A DNA stretch of 64,000 nucleotides from JAJEBT01 sp965214975 (GTDB lineage: Bacteria > Pseudomonadota > Alphaproteobacteria > MPNO01 > UBA830). Within the stretch, counting starts at the first letter, position 1. Each line of letters opens with the position of its first letter. Positions 31,881 to 41,543 of the stretch are shown here, in pieces. The notes under the pieces were generated by a model that worked only from the letters and a program-made list of their open reading frames with translations, had not been told where the DNA came from and did not search any database. The DNA lies in the NCBI GenBank assembly GCA_965214975.1, contig OZ244055.1:248001-312000 (forward strand), in the 5' to 3' direction. Both the position numbers and the translations under genes were made by a program.

Positions 31881-32698
31881 GCGTACAGCCTATCACGGTT
31901 CTCTCCTGTTGCACGCCCGAATCGATTGCCTTGTGCGGCGATGCTCTCGGGCGATTCCCCCTCGATCATCAACGCCTCGATTCGGTCGGCGATGCGCTGT
32001 GCGGGCGCGCGGAGCTGGGCGAGGGTCCAGTCGGCAGCGTAGCCCTCGGTCACGTCGTTGGGCCGGGCGTGGTTGACCAGCCGCTTGGTCAGCGTCGACG
32101 GCAGCATGAGATCGCGCTCGGCCACCGTGATGAAGCAGTTGCGCAGGCCGTGGAACCAGAACCTGGCGCCGCCGGCCCCGGTGATCCGGGCATAGAGATG
32201 GTGCGGATCCTCGACATGGCCCGAGGCGCTGGTGAGAGTAAGGGAACACCCAGGCGCGGATATCCTCCGGCAGTCCGTGGCTCTCCGCCCGGCGCCGTTC
32301 GAGGATACTCGCCAGTTGCCGGGTGATCGGAAGCTCCAGGGGCACGCCGGTCTTGGTCTCCTCGACCCGGAAGGCGAGCGCCGCCGTATCCACACGCTCC
32401 CGGCGCAGGGTCAGCACCTCGTCCCGGCGCATGCCGGTGTAGAGCCCGAACCACAGGGCATCCTTGATCGCGGGATTGTTGACCTCCGCCTCGATGCCGG
32501 CGCGCCAGCACGGCAGCACCTCGACCGGGGTCGATATTTTGCGCCGCGCCTTGCGATGGAACTTGCCGCCACCGGCGAGCCACAGATCGACCGGGTTGCG
32601 CAGACCGTCGAGATCGACGCAGGGCCGGCGGTAGACCGAGCGCAACAGGGAGATCGCCCGGTTGGCCGGCGACCAGCCGTGATCCTCGGTGATGCGTC
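31877..32698 (-). pseudogene. Tyrosine recombinase (phage-type integrase), truncated and frameshifted
   Basis: Two frames cover the catalytic half of an integrase. The first has LYTGMRRDEVLTLRRE with the first catalytic arginine and WVFPYS; after a shift near 32240 the second has ARFWFHGLRNCFITVAE with the HxLR box and LVNHARPNDVTEGYA with the nucleophile tyrosine. The N-terminal arm- and core-binding domains are missing: at about 32698 the sequence passes directly into DUF499 coding sequence. It probably served a former integrative element. Confidence 0.85.
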
Positions 32699-33934
32699 GG
32701 CGAGGGCGCCTTCTCCGGGCGCAGGCAGGAACACGCCTGCGCCGACCAGCGGCGCCGCGTCCCACGTCTCGGCGTCGCGTAGCGCAATGGCGAAGATCCT
32801 CAAGGTGCCGCGCGTGCGCTGGAACCCGTCGAGCTGCGTCCACTTCGTGTAGAAGATGTCGGTCAGGTCGGGGTGGAAGGGGTAGCCTTCGAGGAACCGT
32901 TGCTCCGCGCCCGCCCTGTCCTTGCGCACGATCTCATCGACCCCGGCGATATTGGCCACCGCCGCGGTGACGTGCGGACGGAAGGAGTCCGGATCGGCGA
33001 TCGACTGGGTCGCGAAGAAGCGCCGGCGCAGCACTTCGGCCACGTCCTGCCTCTGCACCGGCTGGACGCCCTCCTCCCTCTGCCGGTTGAAGAGGTCATA
33101 AATCTGTTGGGTCAGCTCCCTGCCTGCCGAACGCGTCGCTCTTCGCGGGGTCGGAGGCGAGCAGCGAGGCGACCAGCGCGCAGCGGTCGACCCTGGCCGC
33201 CGCCTGGCAGATATTGGAAGAAGTCGATCAGCCGGGCGCGCCAGCTTTCCGCCATCGCCGCCTTCTCGCGGGCGTACATCAGCACTTCGTCGATCAGCAC
33301 CAGGGTCGCGAGCCCGTGCGCCTGCGGCAGCGACAGTACCTCGGCAAGCAGCGGCTCGGCGGGCAGCGTCTCGCGCTCCTCGTTCGCGCCGTCGGGATGG
33401 AGCGCGCGCAAGCCTTCCTCGCCCGCGATCTGGAACGCGAGCACGCTCCAGGGATGCTTGAGCCAGCGGAACTCGCCCGCCGGTCCGCGCACCTCCATGC
33501 CCTTCTCGACGTCGAGCTTGTCGAAGCAGAGCGCCGCGACGCGCGACGGCGGCAGAGGCGCACCGATATGGGACCGGAACTGCTCGACCGCCGACAGCGG
33601 CGGCAGCGCCCCCGGATCGTGCACGAGGTGGCGCAGCGTCACCAGCGTATGGGTCTTGCCCCCGCCATAGGTGAGCTCGAGCTGGCGGATGGCCTTGGTG
33701 TTCCGGCCGGCGAGGCGGAGCGCCACGTCGCGCGCGAGCTCCCGCAAGGGGTAACGTCGGATAGGTCAGCGCGAAGAAACGGCCCGGATCCTCGTAGACC
33801 GGCCGCGCGCCCTTCTGCGTCACCACGTCGTGCAGGTCGGCGGCGAAGTCGGCAAGAGAGAGTTCGCCCGTGCGCACGTCCTCGCGCAGTTTCACGACCT
33901 TGTGCCAGGGTGTCCACGGGAGGGGCTGCGCCAT
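32699..33934 (-). pseudogene. DUF499 anti-phage-associated ATPase, decayed
   Basis: The start MAQPLPWTPWHKVVKLRED (ATG 33934) and the following segments match the DUF499 ATPases that are paired with DUF1156 methyltransferases in defence islands. The P-loop LELTYGGGKTHTLVTL is intact, as is VLIDEVLMYAREKAAM, but the reading frame shifts near 33750, 33208 and 33120. The protein ends abruptly after FLPAPGEGALADA where the integrase remnant begins. About 60 percent of a normal DUF499 protein is missing or out of frame, so it is not functional. Confidence 0.82.
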
Positions 33935-34013
33935 GACGGCCTCGTTCGACGGGTTCAGAGGGCGGCTTCGAGACGCCGGGCAGGGGCAGCGAAGTCCTTG
34001 AGACGGAGCACGC

Positions 34014-34481
34014 TCATCGCGGTCCACTCCCCGGCCGGGTGCGCATCCCGTGCAGCGCTGCGCGCGCCACATGCACGATCCGATCCGACAGATAGGGGTG
34101 GCCGAGCACCTTGTCGTGGAATCGCGCGTCGGCCGTCACCACCGGATACTGCGTCTGGACCGCGAGCGCGAGATAGAAGCAGTCATAGACCGGGTGGTCG
34201 AGGTCGGCCGCCAGCCGCGCCGCGGCGGCGGTGAGATGAAGCATGGAGACGGGAAGCGAGACCGGTGCCGCCCGCAATGCATCCATCACGTCCGCCAGAT
34301 CGTCCGCCGCGATGTCGCCGCGCCGGCGCATCGCCCACAGCGCGTTGGCGGCTTCGGCGAAGACCAGCGCCGGGGCGACGAACGTCGATCCGCTGTTCAG
34401 AAGACCGGCCGCTTCTTCGGAATGGTCTTCGTCGACCAGCCACTTCACCACGACGCTGGCATCGACCACATAGCCGGTCAC
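34014..34481 (-). CDS. vapC: VapC-family PIN toxin
   Basis: The 155-residue product has the PIN acids in VVDASVVVKWLVDEDHSEEA, a glutamate in VFAEAANALWAM and the closing aspartates in HPVYDCFYLALA and VVTADARFHDKV. VapC enzymes cut specific RNAs. It overlaps the antitoxin gene by four bases. The pair lies between the two broken halves of a DUF499/DUF1156 module and is itself intact. Confidence 0.9.
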   Translation of the reverse strand: MTGYVVDASVVVKWLVDEDHSEEAAGLLNSGSTFVAPALVFAEAANALWAMRRRGDIAADDLADVMDALRAAPVSLPVSMLHLTAAAARLAADLDHPVYDCFYLALAVQTQYPVVTADARFHDKVLGHPYLSDRIVHVARAALHGMRTRPGSGPR

Positions 34482-34714
34482 GCCGCGCCGTCCCGGTCGC
34501 GGTCCGCCCGTATCGTCTCGCTGCTGTCGACCGAGGAGCGGAGCCGCCGCCGGAGATCCGCGGCCCGTTGGGCGAAATCCTCGCCCGTCCCGAGCAGCGC
34601 CGCCCGCAGGATATCCCGGTGCTCGGCTTCGGCGGACCGGCCGTTGGCCGCGGCCCGTTGCTTGAGCGCGCCGACCACTTCCTCGCTCACGTTCCGTACC
34701 GTCAATTGCACCAT
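34478..34714 (-). CDS. vapB: FitA/VapB-type ribbon-helix-helix antitoxin
   Basis: From ATG 34714 the product is 78 residues. It begins MVQLTVRNVSEEVVGALKQR, a ribbon-helix-helix DNA-binding motif, and continues ANGRSAEAEHRDILRAAL, typical of FitA-like antitoxins. The longer frame upstream has no conserved residues. It precedes and overlaps vapC, and likely represses the shared promoter with it. Confidence 0.87.
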   Translation of the reverse strand: MVQLTVRNVSEEVVGALKQRAAANGRSAEAEHRDILRAALLGTGEDFAQRAADLRRRLRSSVDSSETIRADRDRDGAA

Positions 34715-34796
34715 CCGATGCGCCTTCAAGAATATGCCTTCATTGCCATCATCAATATAGGCCCGTTGCACCGGCCGCGCAATCCGGGCGCCATCG

Positions 34797-36350
34797 TCAC
34801 GGCGTCGTCTCCAGTCCCAGCGTCGTTTGGCGCGGCGGGGCGAGGCCGGCGCGGGTGGCGATGTGGTTGGACAGCGATTCGAGGATCGCGCGTTCCTTCG
34901 AGCCCACCGGCGCCAGCTCGATCAGCGCCTGCAGCAGCCGCGCGAACAGGGCGTGGCGCCCGAGCCCGTGGTCGTCGATATAGCCGTTCACCCTGGCCTC
35001 CTCGCCGGCGCGCCAGAGGTGCATGAGCCGGTGCGACCGGTCGATCAGGGGCACGGGGCGGCCTCCGGGTCCATCGTGGCCGAGCCACTTGGCCTTGCGC
35101 TTGGTCCAGGGCAGAAGCCTGACCTTGCCGTCGCTGGAACCCGAGCCGGCGTCGACCTCGTCGCCCGTCCTTTCTTCGTCTTTTAGGTCGTCAAGCAGTG
35201 TGCGGCCGGGGCGCGAGAGAATGTCGAAGCGGTCCGAAAGCTCGCGGTCGGACAGGTTGCACGACAGCGCGTAGAGAATGCAGGCGCCGGCCGGCGCCTC
35301 GTCCAGACCGAAATCGCCCCGGTGAAGCAGGTAGTAAGTGGTCACGTCGTCGAGTCCGCTCGCGGCGTCCCCGCCGCCGGTCAGCACCCGGCCGACGACG
35401 AAATCCACCACCATCCGGCCACCTCGCGCAGGAACGCCGAGACCGTCATCGTCGCGCCGGGCTCGTCGTCCTTCTTGACCGCTGGGTGTCTGGAGAAGGA
35501 TTCGAGCGCCGGTCTGGTCGCTGCCCACACGAAGTCCGGCCCGCGGATGCCGGCGTCCCAGAAGTCGCGCAGCTTGCGCGTGACGTTCGCGCGCATCTCG
35601 GCGAGCACGGCGGCATCCCAGCCGGGGCCGGCGGGCGGGCGCTTCCGGCAGACGAGCCAGACCGAGGAGGCGAGGGCGGCCGAAGTCAGCGATCGCTGCC
35701 GGTTCTGCATTTCCGTCTGGATCGGCCGGGAGCCGTCGACGACGAAGCCGGCGCGGACCAAGGCGGCGGCCAGGGTTTCCCATGCGTCCGGGGATTTGTT
35801 GGCGAACACGACGACCAGCCGTCCGTCCGGGTTCAGCGCTTCGTGGCAAGTTCGGAAGGCGCGGGCCATGCCATCCTCGTAGACCTTCTTGGACAGCGCC
35901 TTGTCGCCGCCGAAGCGGCTGGCGTCGTCGATCAGCTCGCCGTCGTTTCCGTCCCGTTTCGGGCCGAGCGGATTGGCGAAGGCGGAATCGGAGTCCGGCA
36001 CGACGCCGTGCAGCACGCGCCGCAGCCAGACATGGAAGAAGTCCGTAAGGTCGGAGTAGGGGATGGCATCGCAATAGGGCGGATCGGTGATGATCGCATC
36101 GAAACCTCCGGGCGCGAGATCGGTGGCGGACTGCTGCAACACCGTCGCGGCGGGCGCACCCTTCGCCGCGTCTTGCAGATGTTCGACCACGCGGGCGATC
36201 CATTCGACCGCCCGAACGAAACCACCGGTCGTGTCGGTCAGCGGGCAGGACTCGGCAAAGTCCCACACAACGGGCAACGGGAAGCGGGCGAACGTGCTGC
36301 GGATTTTCTCCGGGTCGTTGGTCCAGGTCGCGAGCGCGCTGCCCCTGCCG
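34797..36350 (-). pseudogene. DUF1156 anti-phage-associated DNA methyltransferase, truncated and frameshifted
   Basis: The frame from about 36350 encodes ATWTNDPEKIRSTFARFPL, then the amino-methyltransferase motif IITDPPYCDAIPYSDL and VVFANKSPDAWETLA. A one-base loss near 35416 breaks FLREVA from MVVDFVVGRVLTGG; the C-terminal part ends at 34797. The N-terminal half, with the DUF1156 domain and SAM-binding motif, is absent because an IS21 fragment begins at about 36352. Family knowledge: DUF1156 enzymes are partnered with the DUF499 ATPase found at 32699-33934. The module is dead as read. Confidence 0.85.
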
Positions 36351-36354
36351 GCGC

Positions 36355-37059
36355 GAGCTCGACCGGCTCAACGAGGCGCCGATGGCGAGCGGCGAGAGCC
36401 GCCGCGCCCTCTTCGAGGCGAACGAGCGGGCTCGTCTCCAGCCGCTGCCGGCGAACCCCTGGGAATGGGGCGAGTGGCTTCCCCGCAAGGTCGGTCCCAA
36501 CGGGCACGTGAGGGTCGCCCGCAACCACTGCTCGGTGCCCGACGGCCATGTCGGCCGCGGCGTCGAAGTGCGCGTCGGCGAACGCATGATCGAGGTGTTC
36601 CTCGAAGCGGGCGGCGCGCGCATCGCCGTCCATCGCCGCAAGAGCGGACGCAACCGGTACGCAACCCAGCCCGAGCACATGTCCAGCCGCCTCAAGGTGG
36701 TGCGCGACATCCGCGAGCCCGGCTGGGGCGACATCCTGCTCGGGCGCGCGCGCCGCATCGGACCCAACGCCGTGGCCTGGGCCGAGCGCTGCTTCGCCTC
36801 GCGCGACTTCCCCGAACAGGCCTTCACCACCGTGCAGGGCATGATCCGTCTCGCCGCGGACCACGGCGACGAACGCGTCGACGCGCTCTGCGCCGAGGCC
36901 CTCGACCTCGACCGCCTCGCCTCGGGCTTCCTCGGGGACCGGACCGGGAACGGGATCGGCCCCGACCGGCGCCGCGCGCAGGTCCGGGAGACCATCCCCG
37001 GCCATGCCAACATCCGCGGCGGCGACTACTACAGCAACAACGAAGGAGCGGCACCATGA
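36355..37059 (+). pseudogene. istA: IS21-family transposase IstA, C-terminal half
   Basis: The frame reads EAPMASGESRRALFEAN, then NPWEWGEWLPRKVGPNGHVR, RNHCSVPDGHVGRGVEVR, and TQPEHMSSRLKVVRDIREPG, all from the C-terminal half of IstA. No start codon precedes it; the upstream sequence is the DUF1156 gene on the other strand. It is followed in normal order by istB. It could be the missing half of either IS21 left end in this window (7063 or 59080). Confidence 0.85.
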
Positions 37060-37190
37060 CCCTCGGACAACCCAATCTCGAACGCATGCTCCAGCTCGGC
37101 CTCACCGGCATGGCCGAGGCGCTGGAGGAGCACAGGGACATCCCCGACATGGACCAGCTCGGCTTCGACGACCGGCTCGCCATGCCGAGC
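37056..37190 (+). pseudogene. istB: IS21 helper ATPase IstB, N-terminal stub
   Basis: ATG 37056 overlaps the istA stop, as usual. The first 44 residues (MTLGQPNLERMLQLGLTGM, then EEHRDIPDMDQLGFDDRLAM) are IstB-like. Similarity then stops at about 37190 where an ISAs1-type transposase sequence begins, so the AAA ATPase domain is missing. Confidence 0.8.
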
Positions 37191-37215
37191 GGGCGCGAAG
37201 CCGAAGGTCGCGACC

Positions 37216-38256
37216 GTGCTCGCGATCTATCTTCTCGCGCGGCTCTCGAACATGCGCGGGCCGGTCGCCGCCGCCGAGTACGCGAGCACGCTGTCGCAGC
37301 GGGAGCTGGAAGCGCTCGGCGCCTGGAAAGACCCGAAGACCGGCCGCTTCGTGCCGGTCTCGAAGTCGACCCTGCACCGCGTCGTCACCTCCGTCGACCC
37401 CGAGCAGTTCGAGGCGGTGCTGCAACGCTTCGCGATGGCGCGGCTGAACCTCGGCCGCGCGATCGCGGTCGACGGCAAGCGCATCCGCGGCGCGAACCGC
37501 AACGGCGCCGGCCACCACGAGACCGCGACCCTGGTCGACCACGCCACCCGCGCGCCGCTCGCGAGCCTCGCCTTCAACGAGGAGGGCGGCGAGGTCGCCG
37601 CCGTGCACGCGCTGCTCGAGCGGGTTCCCGTCGACGGCCGCGTGATCACCCTCGACGCGCTGACTGCCACCCGCAACACGGTCCGCCTCATCAAGGACAC
37701 CCACGGCGCCGACTATCTCATGACGGTCAAGGGAAACGCTCCCGAGACCCGCGACATCCTCGCCTCCATCGACTGGGAAGACGACGGGCGCGGCCACTTC
37801 ACCGAAGACATCGACAAGGTCCACGGACGCATCGAGCAACGCCGCATCGCGACCCTGACCCCGCACCCGCGCCTGATCAACCACCCCCACGTCGCGCAGG
37901 TCTTCCGGGTCACCCGCGAGCGCACCGACGCGCGCCGCAACGGCACGGGAGAGACCACCGTCGACCACACCTGCGGCATCACCTCGGTGCCGGCGGAGCG
38001 CGCCTCCCCGCGGCAGCTCCTCGCCTGGAACCGCGGACACTGGTCGGTCGAGGTCAACCACCACGTTCGGGACACGGTCTTCGGCGAGGACGCGTGCCTC
38101 GCGCGGACCGGCTTCGCGCCCGAGAACAACGCGACCGCCACCAACCTCGCGCTCGCGGTCATCATCCACAGGACCGGCTCCGACGGCATCGCCTCGGCGA
38201 CCCGGCGCTTCGCGCTCCGGCGCGAGGACGCCTTCGCCGCGATCCTGTCCCGCTGA
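37216..38256 (+). CDS. ISAs1-family transposase, lacking its extreme N terminus
   Basis: The 346-residue frame has AIYLLARLSNMRGPVAAAEYA, the DDE block IAVDGKRIRGANRNG, ALTATRNTVRLIKDTHGADYLM, the glycine/acid-rich catalytic region and NRGHWSVEVNHHVRDTVFGED with the terminal glutamate. The in-frame codons just upstream (KPKVAT) still fit the family, but the first 30 or so residues are replaced by istB sequence, so the GTG at 37216 is an internal start. A second copy of its downstream segment lies at 3951-4128. Activity is doubtful. Confidence 0.85.
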   Translation: MLAIYLLARLSNMRGPVAAAEYASTLSQRELEALGAWKDPKTGRFVPVSKSTLHRVVTSVDPEQFEAVLQRFAMARLNLGRAIAVDGKRIRGANRNGAGHHETATLVDHATRAPLASLAFNEEGGEVAAVHALLERVPVDGRVITLDALTATRNTVRLIKDTHGADYLMTVKGNAPETRDILASIDWEDDGRGHFTEDIDKVHGRIEQRRIATLTPHPRLINHPHVAQVFRVTRERTDARRNGTGETTVDHTCGITSVPAERASPRQLLAWNRGHWSVEVNHHVRDTVFGEDACLARTGFAPENNATATNLALAVIIHRTGSDGIASATRRFALRREDAFAAILSR

Positions 38257-38274
38257 GCGCCGCCGTGCGCCGCC

Positions 38275-38452
38275 GCCACGCCGCCGGTCCGCCGGCAGCG
38301 GCATCCGGCGCCTCCGGACCCCAATCTCGCCCCGACCGAAGGCCGCGAACCCGCGAAACGGGCCGTCGCGCGCCGACCGCAACGCCCGAAACCGCCCCGA
38401 CACGGCCCGGACCGACCGCAATCGGGGAGCGTGGGATACTCCTGGGTTCTGG
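38275..38452 (+). repeat. ISAs1-associated right-end segment (copy 2)
   Basis: About 175 bases directly downstream of the transposase stop are repeated in diverged form at 3951-4128. I take it as the non-coding right end of the ISAs1-type element. An IS1380 remnant follows immediately. Confidence 0.65.
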
Positions 38453-38454
38453 GA

Positions 38455-38634
38455 CCGGGCTGGTTCAACCGGCGCATGAAAGCGCTGCGCTTCCATCTAA
38501 TCGCCCTGCCCGGCCGCGTGGTGCGGCACGCGAGGCGGCAGATCATCCGGCTTTCCGCCGCAGGCGATACGGCGGCGCTGGTGCTCCGGGCACAGCGCAG
38601 GATCAGAGCGCTGGCCCACGGACCGCCCGGGTAA
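38455..38634 (+). pseudogene. IS1380-family transposase, C-terminal remnant
   Basis: About 60 codons read WFNRRMKALRFHLIALPGRV, then VRHARRQIIRLSA and AQRRIRALAHGPPG, which is the conserved C-terminal tail of IS1380-type transposases. Everything before the tail is missing; the fragment joins the ISAs1 right end directly. Confidence 0.65.
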
Positions 38635-39316
38635 GCCCGCGCCGTCCCCGGCCTCCCTGACCGAACCCGCCTCCGCAACGCCGCGACGGCCGGCAGCGCC
38701 ACAAGCATGTCCGCATCGGACCCGCAGCGCGCTCGAGGGCGCCGATACCCGCACGCTGGACACGACGGCGCACACCGCGCACCGAAACAAACATCGAGCA
38801 CACCTCCTGGCACCAAGCGCCAAGCCGAAAACCCAACCCAAACCGCCAAAAGCACACCGTTGATCAGGAATCTTGGATCGGCGGGAGCCTTGACAAACGC
38901 GGAATCCAAGCGAAGATGCAGGTTGTCCCGCGACGGGGTAAGCTGGCATCGTGGCAAACTCGTAGAGGAGTGTGAAATGCCTCCCGTCCCGTTCTGCCAA
39001 CTTCGCCCTGCTACTTCCCAACGCGTCACGAGTCTCGCCGCTGTTAGTCCCGTCCCGCTTGATTCCGAGCCGGGAATGCTCTCAGTTCCATCTTTTCCAT
39101 CAGGCGCCGCCCGGTGCCGAACGCCTGTGGATGCAGCGATCGGGTTATGTGGTTGGAAACAGCTGGACAGCGCGGCGACGCAGCAGATCGAGTTTCGGTC
39201 GGTGCCGCGACGGGCATCTTGATGACGATGTCCGCGCACCCTCTGGCCGGAGTTCAGCCCAAATATCATGACAGCGTCCGACATGCTGTTTCGTCAACAG
39301 TCGGTTCCCATCTGCC
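38635..39316 (+). other. Intergenic stretch before the helicase operon
   Basis: No gene is recognised. The left part is probably the non-coding tail of the IS1380 element. Base composition falls from very GC-rich to moderate around 38880, the probable edge of the defence block. A TTGACA at 38890-38895 could be a -35 element, but no convincing -10 follows at 16-18 bases. No strong ribosome site is seen before ATG 39317. Confidence 0.4.
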
Positions 39317-41203
39317 ATGAGCCTCCAGGATGTCCAATACCGGGAAGACTATCGATCCGGGTACGACAACATCGTTGAGGATTTCTTCCGGCCGTCGCTG
39401 CGCAAGGCGCGGGAGTATTGGCGAGCGGTTGGATATTTTTCCAGTTCGGCCTTCGAAGCCTTCGGCGCGCCGCTTGGGGAATTCGTCGAGAGCGAGGGTC
39501 GCATCCGGCTAATCACCTCGGTCGAGCTCTCCGAGACCGACCTCAAGGCCATCGAGGCGGGCACGGCGAAGCACAAGGTCTGCGCCGAGCGCCTCGTGTG
39601 GATCATCAACGAGGAATTCACCGAGGGCGCGAGCGACGGCGTGGCTCGCCTTGTCCGGCTTCTTGAGCTCGGTCGGCTGGAAATCCGCATCGCGGTCCCG
39701 AAGACGGGCACCGGGATCTACCACGAGAAGATAGGGCTCTTTCTGAACGGCAGCGATTACGTCGCCTTCACGGGATCATCGAACGAAAGCCGTTACGCGT
39801 TCGAGAACAACCGTGAGTGCATCGACGTGTACACATCCTGGGGAAGCGCATCGCGGGCCGAGCGGAAGCGGGTGCATTTCGAGGCGCTGTGGAACCGGGA
39901 GGACGCGGGCGTCGATGTCTACAGCTTTCCCGAGGCGGCGAGGAAACAACTGCTGCGCATCCGCTCCGCGCGCGATGATGGACGATTCATCGAGCAGGAG
40001 ACGCCCGCCAAGTGGCACCATCAAGCCGAGGCCGTGGAGACGTTTCTGGTATCCGAGCGGGGTGTGCTCGACATGGCGACTGGCACGGGCAAGACGCGCG
40101 TCGCCATAGAGATCCTCCGGACGCTCTTCGACCGGAACAAAATCGACAGCGCCATCGTGTCCACCGATGGCAACGATCTCCTCGACCAGTGGTTCGGACA
40201 GCTACAGAACGCCGCAAGGATCCTCCGGGGACGTCCTGTCGTCTCCCGACACTACGGCGGCATGAAGCAGCTGGACAACTTCGCGCTTGAGAACGGGAGC
40301 CGGATTTTACTGGCGTCTCGGGAGCCCTGCGCCCGGGCGCTACGCCGCTTGAGACCAGCGGAGGCCGGCCGTACGCTACTCGTCCACGATGAGGTCCACG
40401 GGCTGGGGAGTCCTGCCAATCGGGAACGGCTTACCGGACTCTCGAAGAACATACGATTCCGGCTGGGACTGAGCGCCACGCCGGAGCGAGCCTACGACCA
40501 GGAAGGCAACGCCTTCATCAAGGACCATATCGGTCCTGTGATCATGATCTTCGGACTAGATGAAGCCATCGAGCGGGGGGTGCTTGCCTCCTTCGACTAT
40601 TTTCCTCTGCCGTACAAACTCACCGATGGAGACCGCGAGCGTATTGCGGCTGTCTACAGGCGGCGCTCTGCGAGAGAGGCTGCGGGCGAGCCCATGACGG
40701 ACGAGGAGTTCTGGATCGCGATCGCCCATGTCTACAAGACCTCAGAGGCCAAGTTCCCCGTTTTCGAAACGTTCATCGAAAAGCGTCAACATCTCTTGGA
40801 GCGCTGCATCGTCTTTGCGGGCGACACAGGCTACGGCCGCACGGTTATGGATATCATCCAGAAGTTCAGGCCCAACATCCATACCTACTTCTCTGGCGAG
40901 GACGCCGATACGCTGAGGCGGTTCGCCCGCGGAGACCTAGAGTGCCTCATTGCCTGCCACCGTCTGTCCGAGGGCATCGACATCCGCTCCCTTGGAACCG
41001 TGATCCTGTTCTCCTCTGACAAGGCGCGCCTTGAGACGATCCAGCGTTTGGGCCGCTGCTTGCGCGTCGATCCCGATAATCCCGGAAAGATCGCCAATAT
41101 CGTCGATTTCATCCGTGAGAGCGGCGAAGGTGAAGATCCGAACACCGATGAGCTGCGTCGGGACTGGCTTGCCGGATTGTCAGAGAAGCGAGCCTTGGAG
41201 TGA
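39317..41203 (+). CDS. PLD-domain DEAD/DEAH-type helicase, Dnd-linked restriction candidate
   Basis: A 628-residue protein with an N-terminal phospholipase-D-like domain and a superfamily-2 helicase. The PLD half-site is YHEKIGLFLNG (H136, K138) with FTGSSNES at 151-158. Helicase motifs are ATGTGKT (254-260), VHDEVH (356-361, a DEVH variant), LSATPE (385-390) and QRLGRCLR near 590. The plan fits helicases reported as restriction components linked to dnd loci; the family link is from memory and should be tested. It begins a four-gene operon with gaps of 4 bases or less. Likely role: nuclease or translocase acting on unmodified foreign DNA. Confidence 0.82.
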   Translation: MSLQDVQYREDYRSGYDNIVEDFFRPSLRKAREYWRAVGYFSSSAFEAFGAPLGEFVESEGRIRLITSVELSETDLKAIEAGTAKHKVCAERLVWIINEEFTEGASDGVARLVRLLELGRLEIRIAVPKTGTGIYHEKIGLFLNGSDYVAFTGSSNESRYAFENNRECIDVYTSWGSASRAERKRVHFEALWNREDAGVDVYSFPEAARKQLLRIRSARDDGRFIEQETPAKWHHQAEAVETFLVSERGVLDMATGTGKTRVAIEILRTLFDRNKIDSAIVSTDGNDLLDQWFGQLQNAARILRGRPVVSRHYGGMKQLDNFALENGSRILLASREPCARALRRLRPAEAGRTLLVHDEVHGLGSPANRERLTGLSKNIRFRLGLSATPERAYDQEGNAFIKDHIGPVIMIFGLDEAIERGVLASFDYFPLPYKLTDGDRERIAAVYRRRSAREAAGEPMTDEEFWIAIAHVYKTSEAKFPVFETFIEKRQHLLERCIVFAGDTGYGRTVMDIIQKFRPNIHTYFSGEDADTLRRFARGDLECLIACHRLSEGIDIRSLGTVILFSSDKARLETIQRLGRCLRVDPDNPGKIANIVDFIRESGEGEDPNTDELRRDWLAGLSEKRALE

Positions 41204-41207
41204 TGAT

Positions 41208-41543
41208 ATGTCGCTAGACCCGAAGATCAAGGAGGCGATTCAGACGGCCGTCCGAGCTGTCGACCAAGGCGACCTCCTCTCAAGGGAGCTGGTGGCTTGG
41301 TTTGACGCAGTCTCGTCTGGCAACGAAAAACTCACCGACAGGGAGTCGACAGACCGGCGGCTTGAGCGTCTCTACGGTGACACGGTTCTTCCCAAGGATG
41401 AGGGCGTCGACAGTGCAGACGGAGAGCTTGAGGAGAAAATTAGGAAAATGCTGGCGGACATCGATCTCGGCGACCTCGGCGCGGATGGAGGCGTGGAAGC
41501 GGGTGATGCAGACCGTCCTGATGGCAGTCGGAGCGACGCCTGA
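41208..41543 (+). CDS. Small acidic protein of unknown function between helicase and SMC genes
   Basis: The 111-residue product starts MSLDPKIKEAIQTAVRAVDQG four bases after the helicase stop and its end overlaps the next gene's start by one base. It is mostly helical in appearance in the first 60 residues and strongly acidic at the end (ADIDLGDLGADGG region). I recognise no family. The tight packing suggests a structural partner or adaptor of the helicase or ATPase. Confidence 0.75.
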   Translation: MSLDPKIKEAIQTAVRAVDQGDLLSRELVAWFDAVSSGNEKLTDRESTDRRLERLYGDTVLPKDEGVDSADGELEEKIRKMLADIDLGDLGADGGVEAGDADRPDGSRSDA

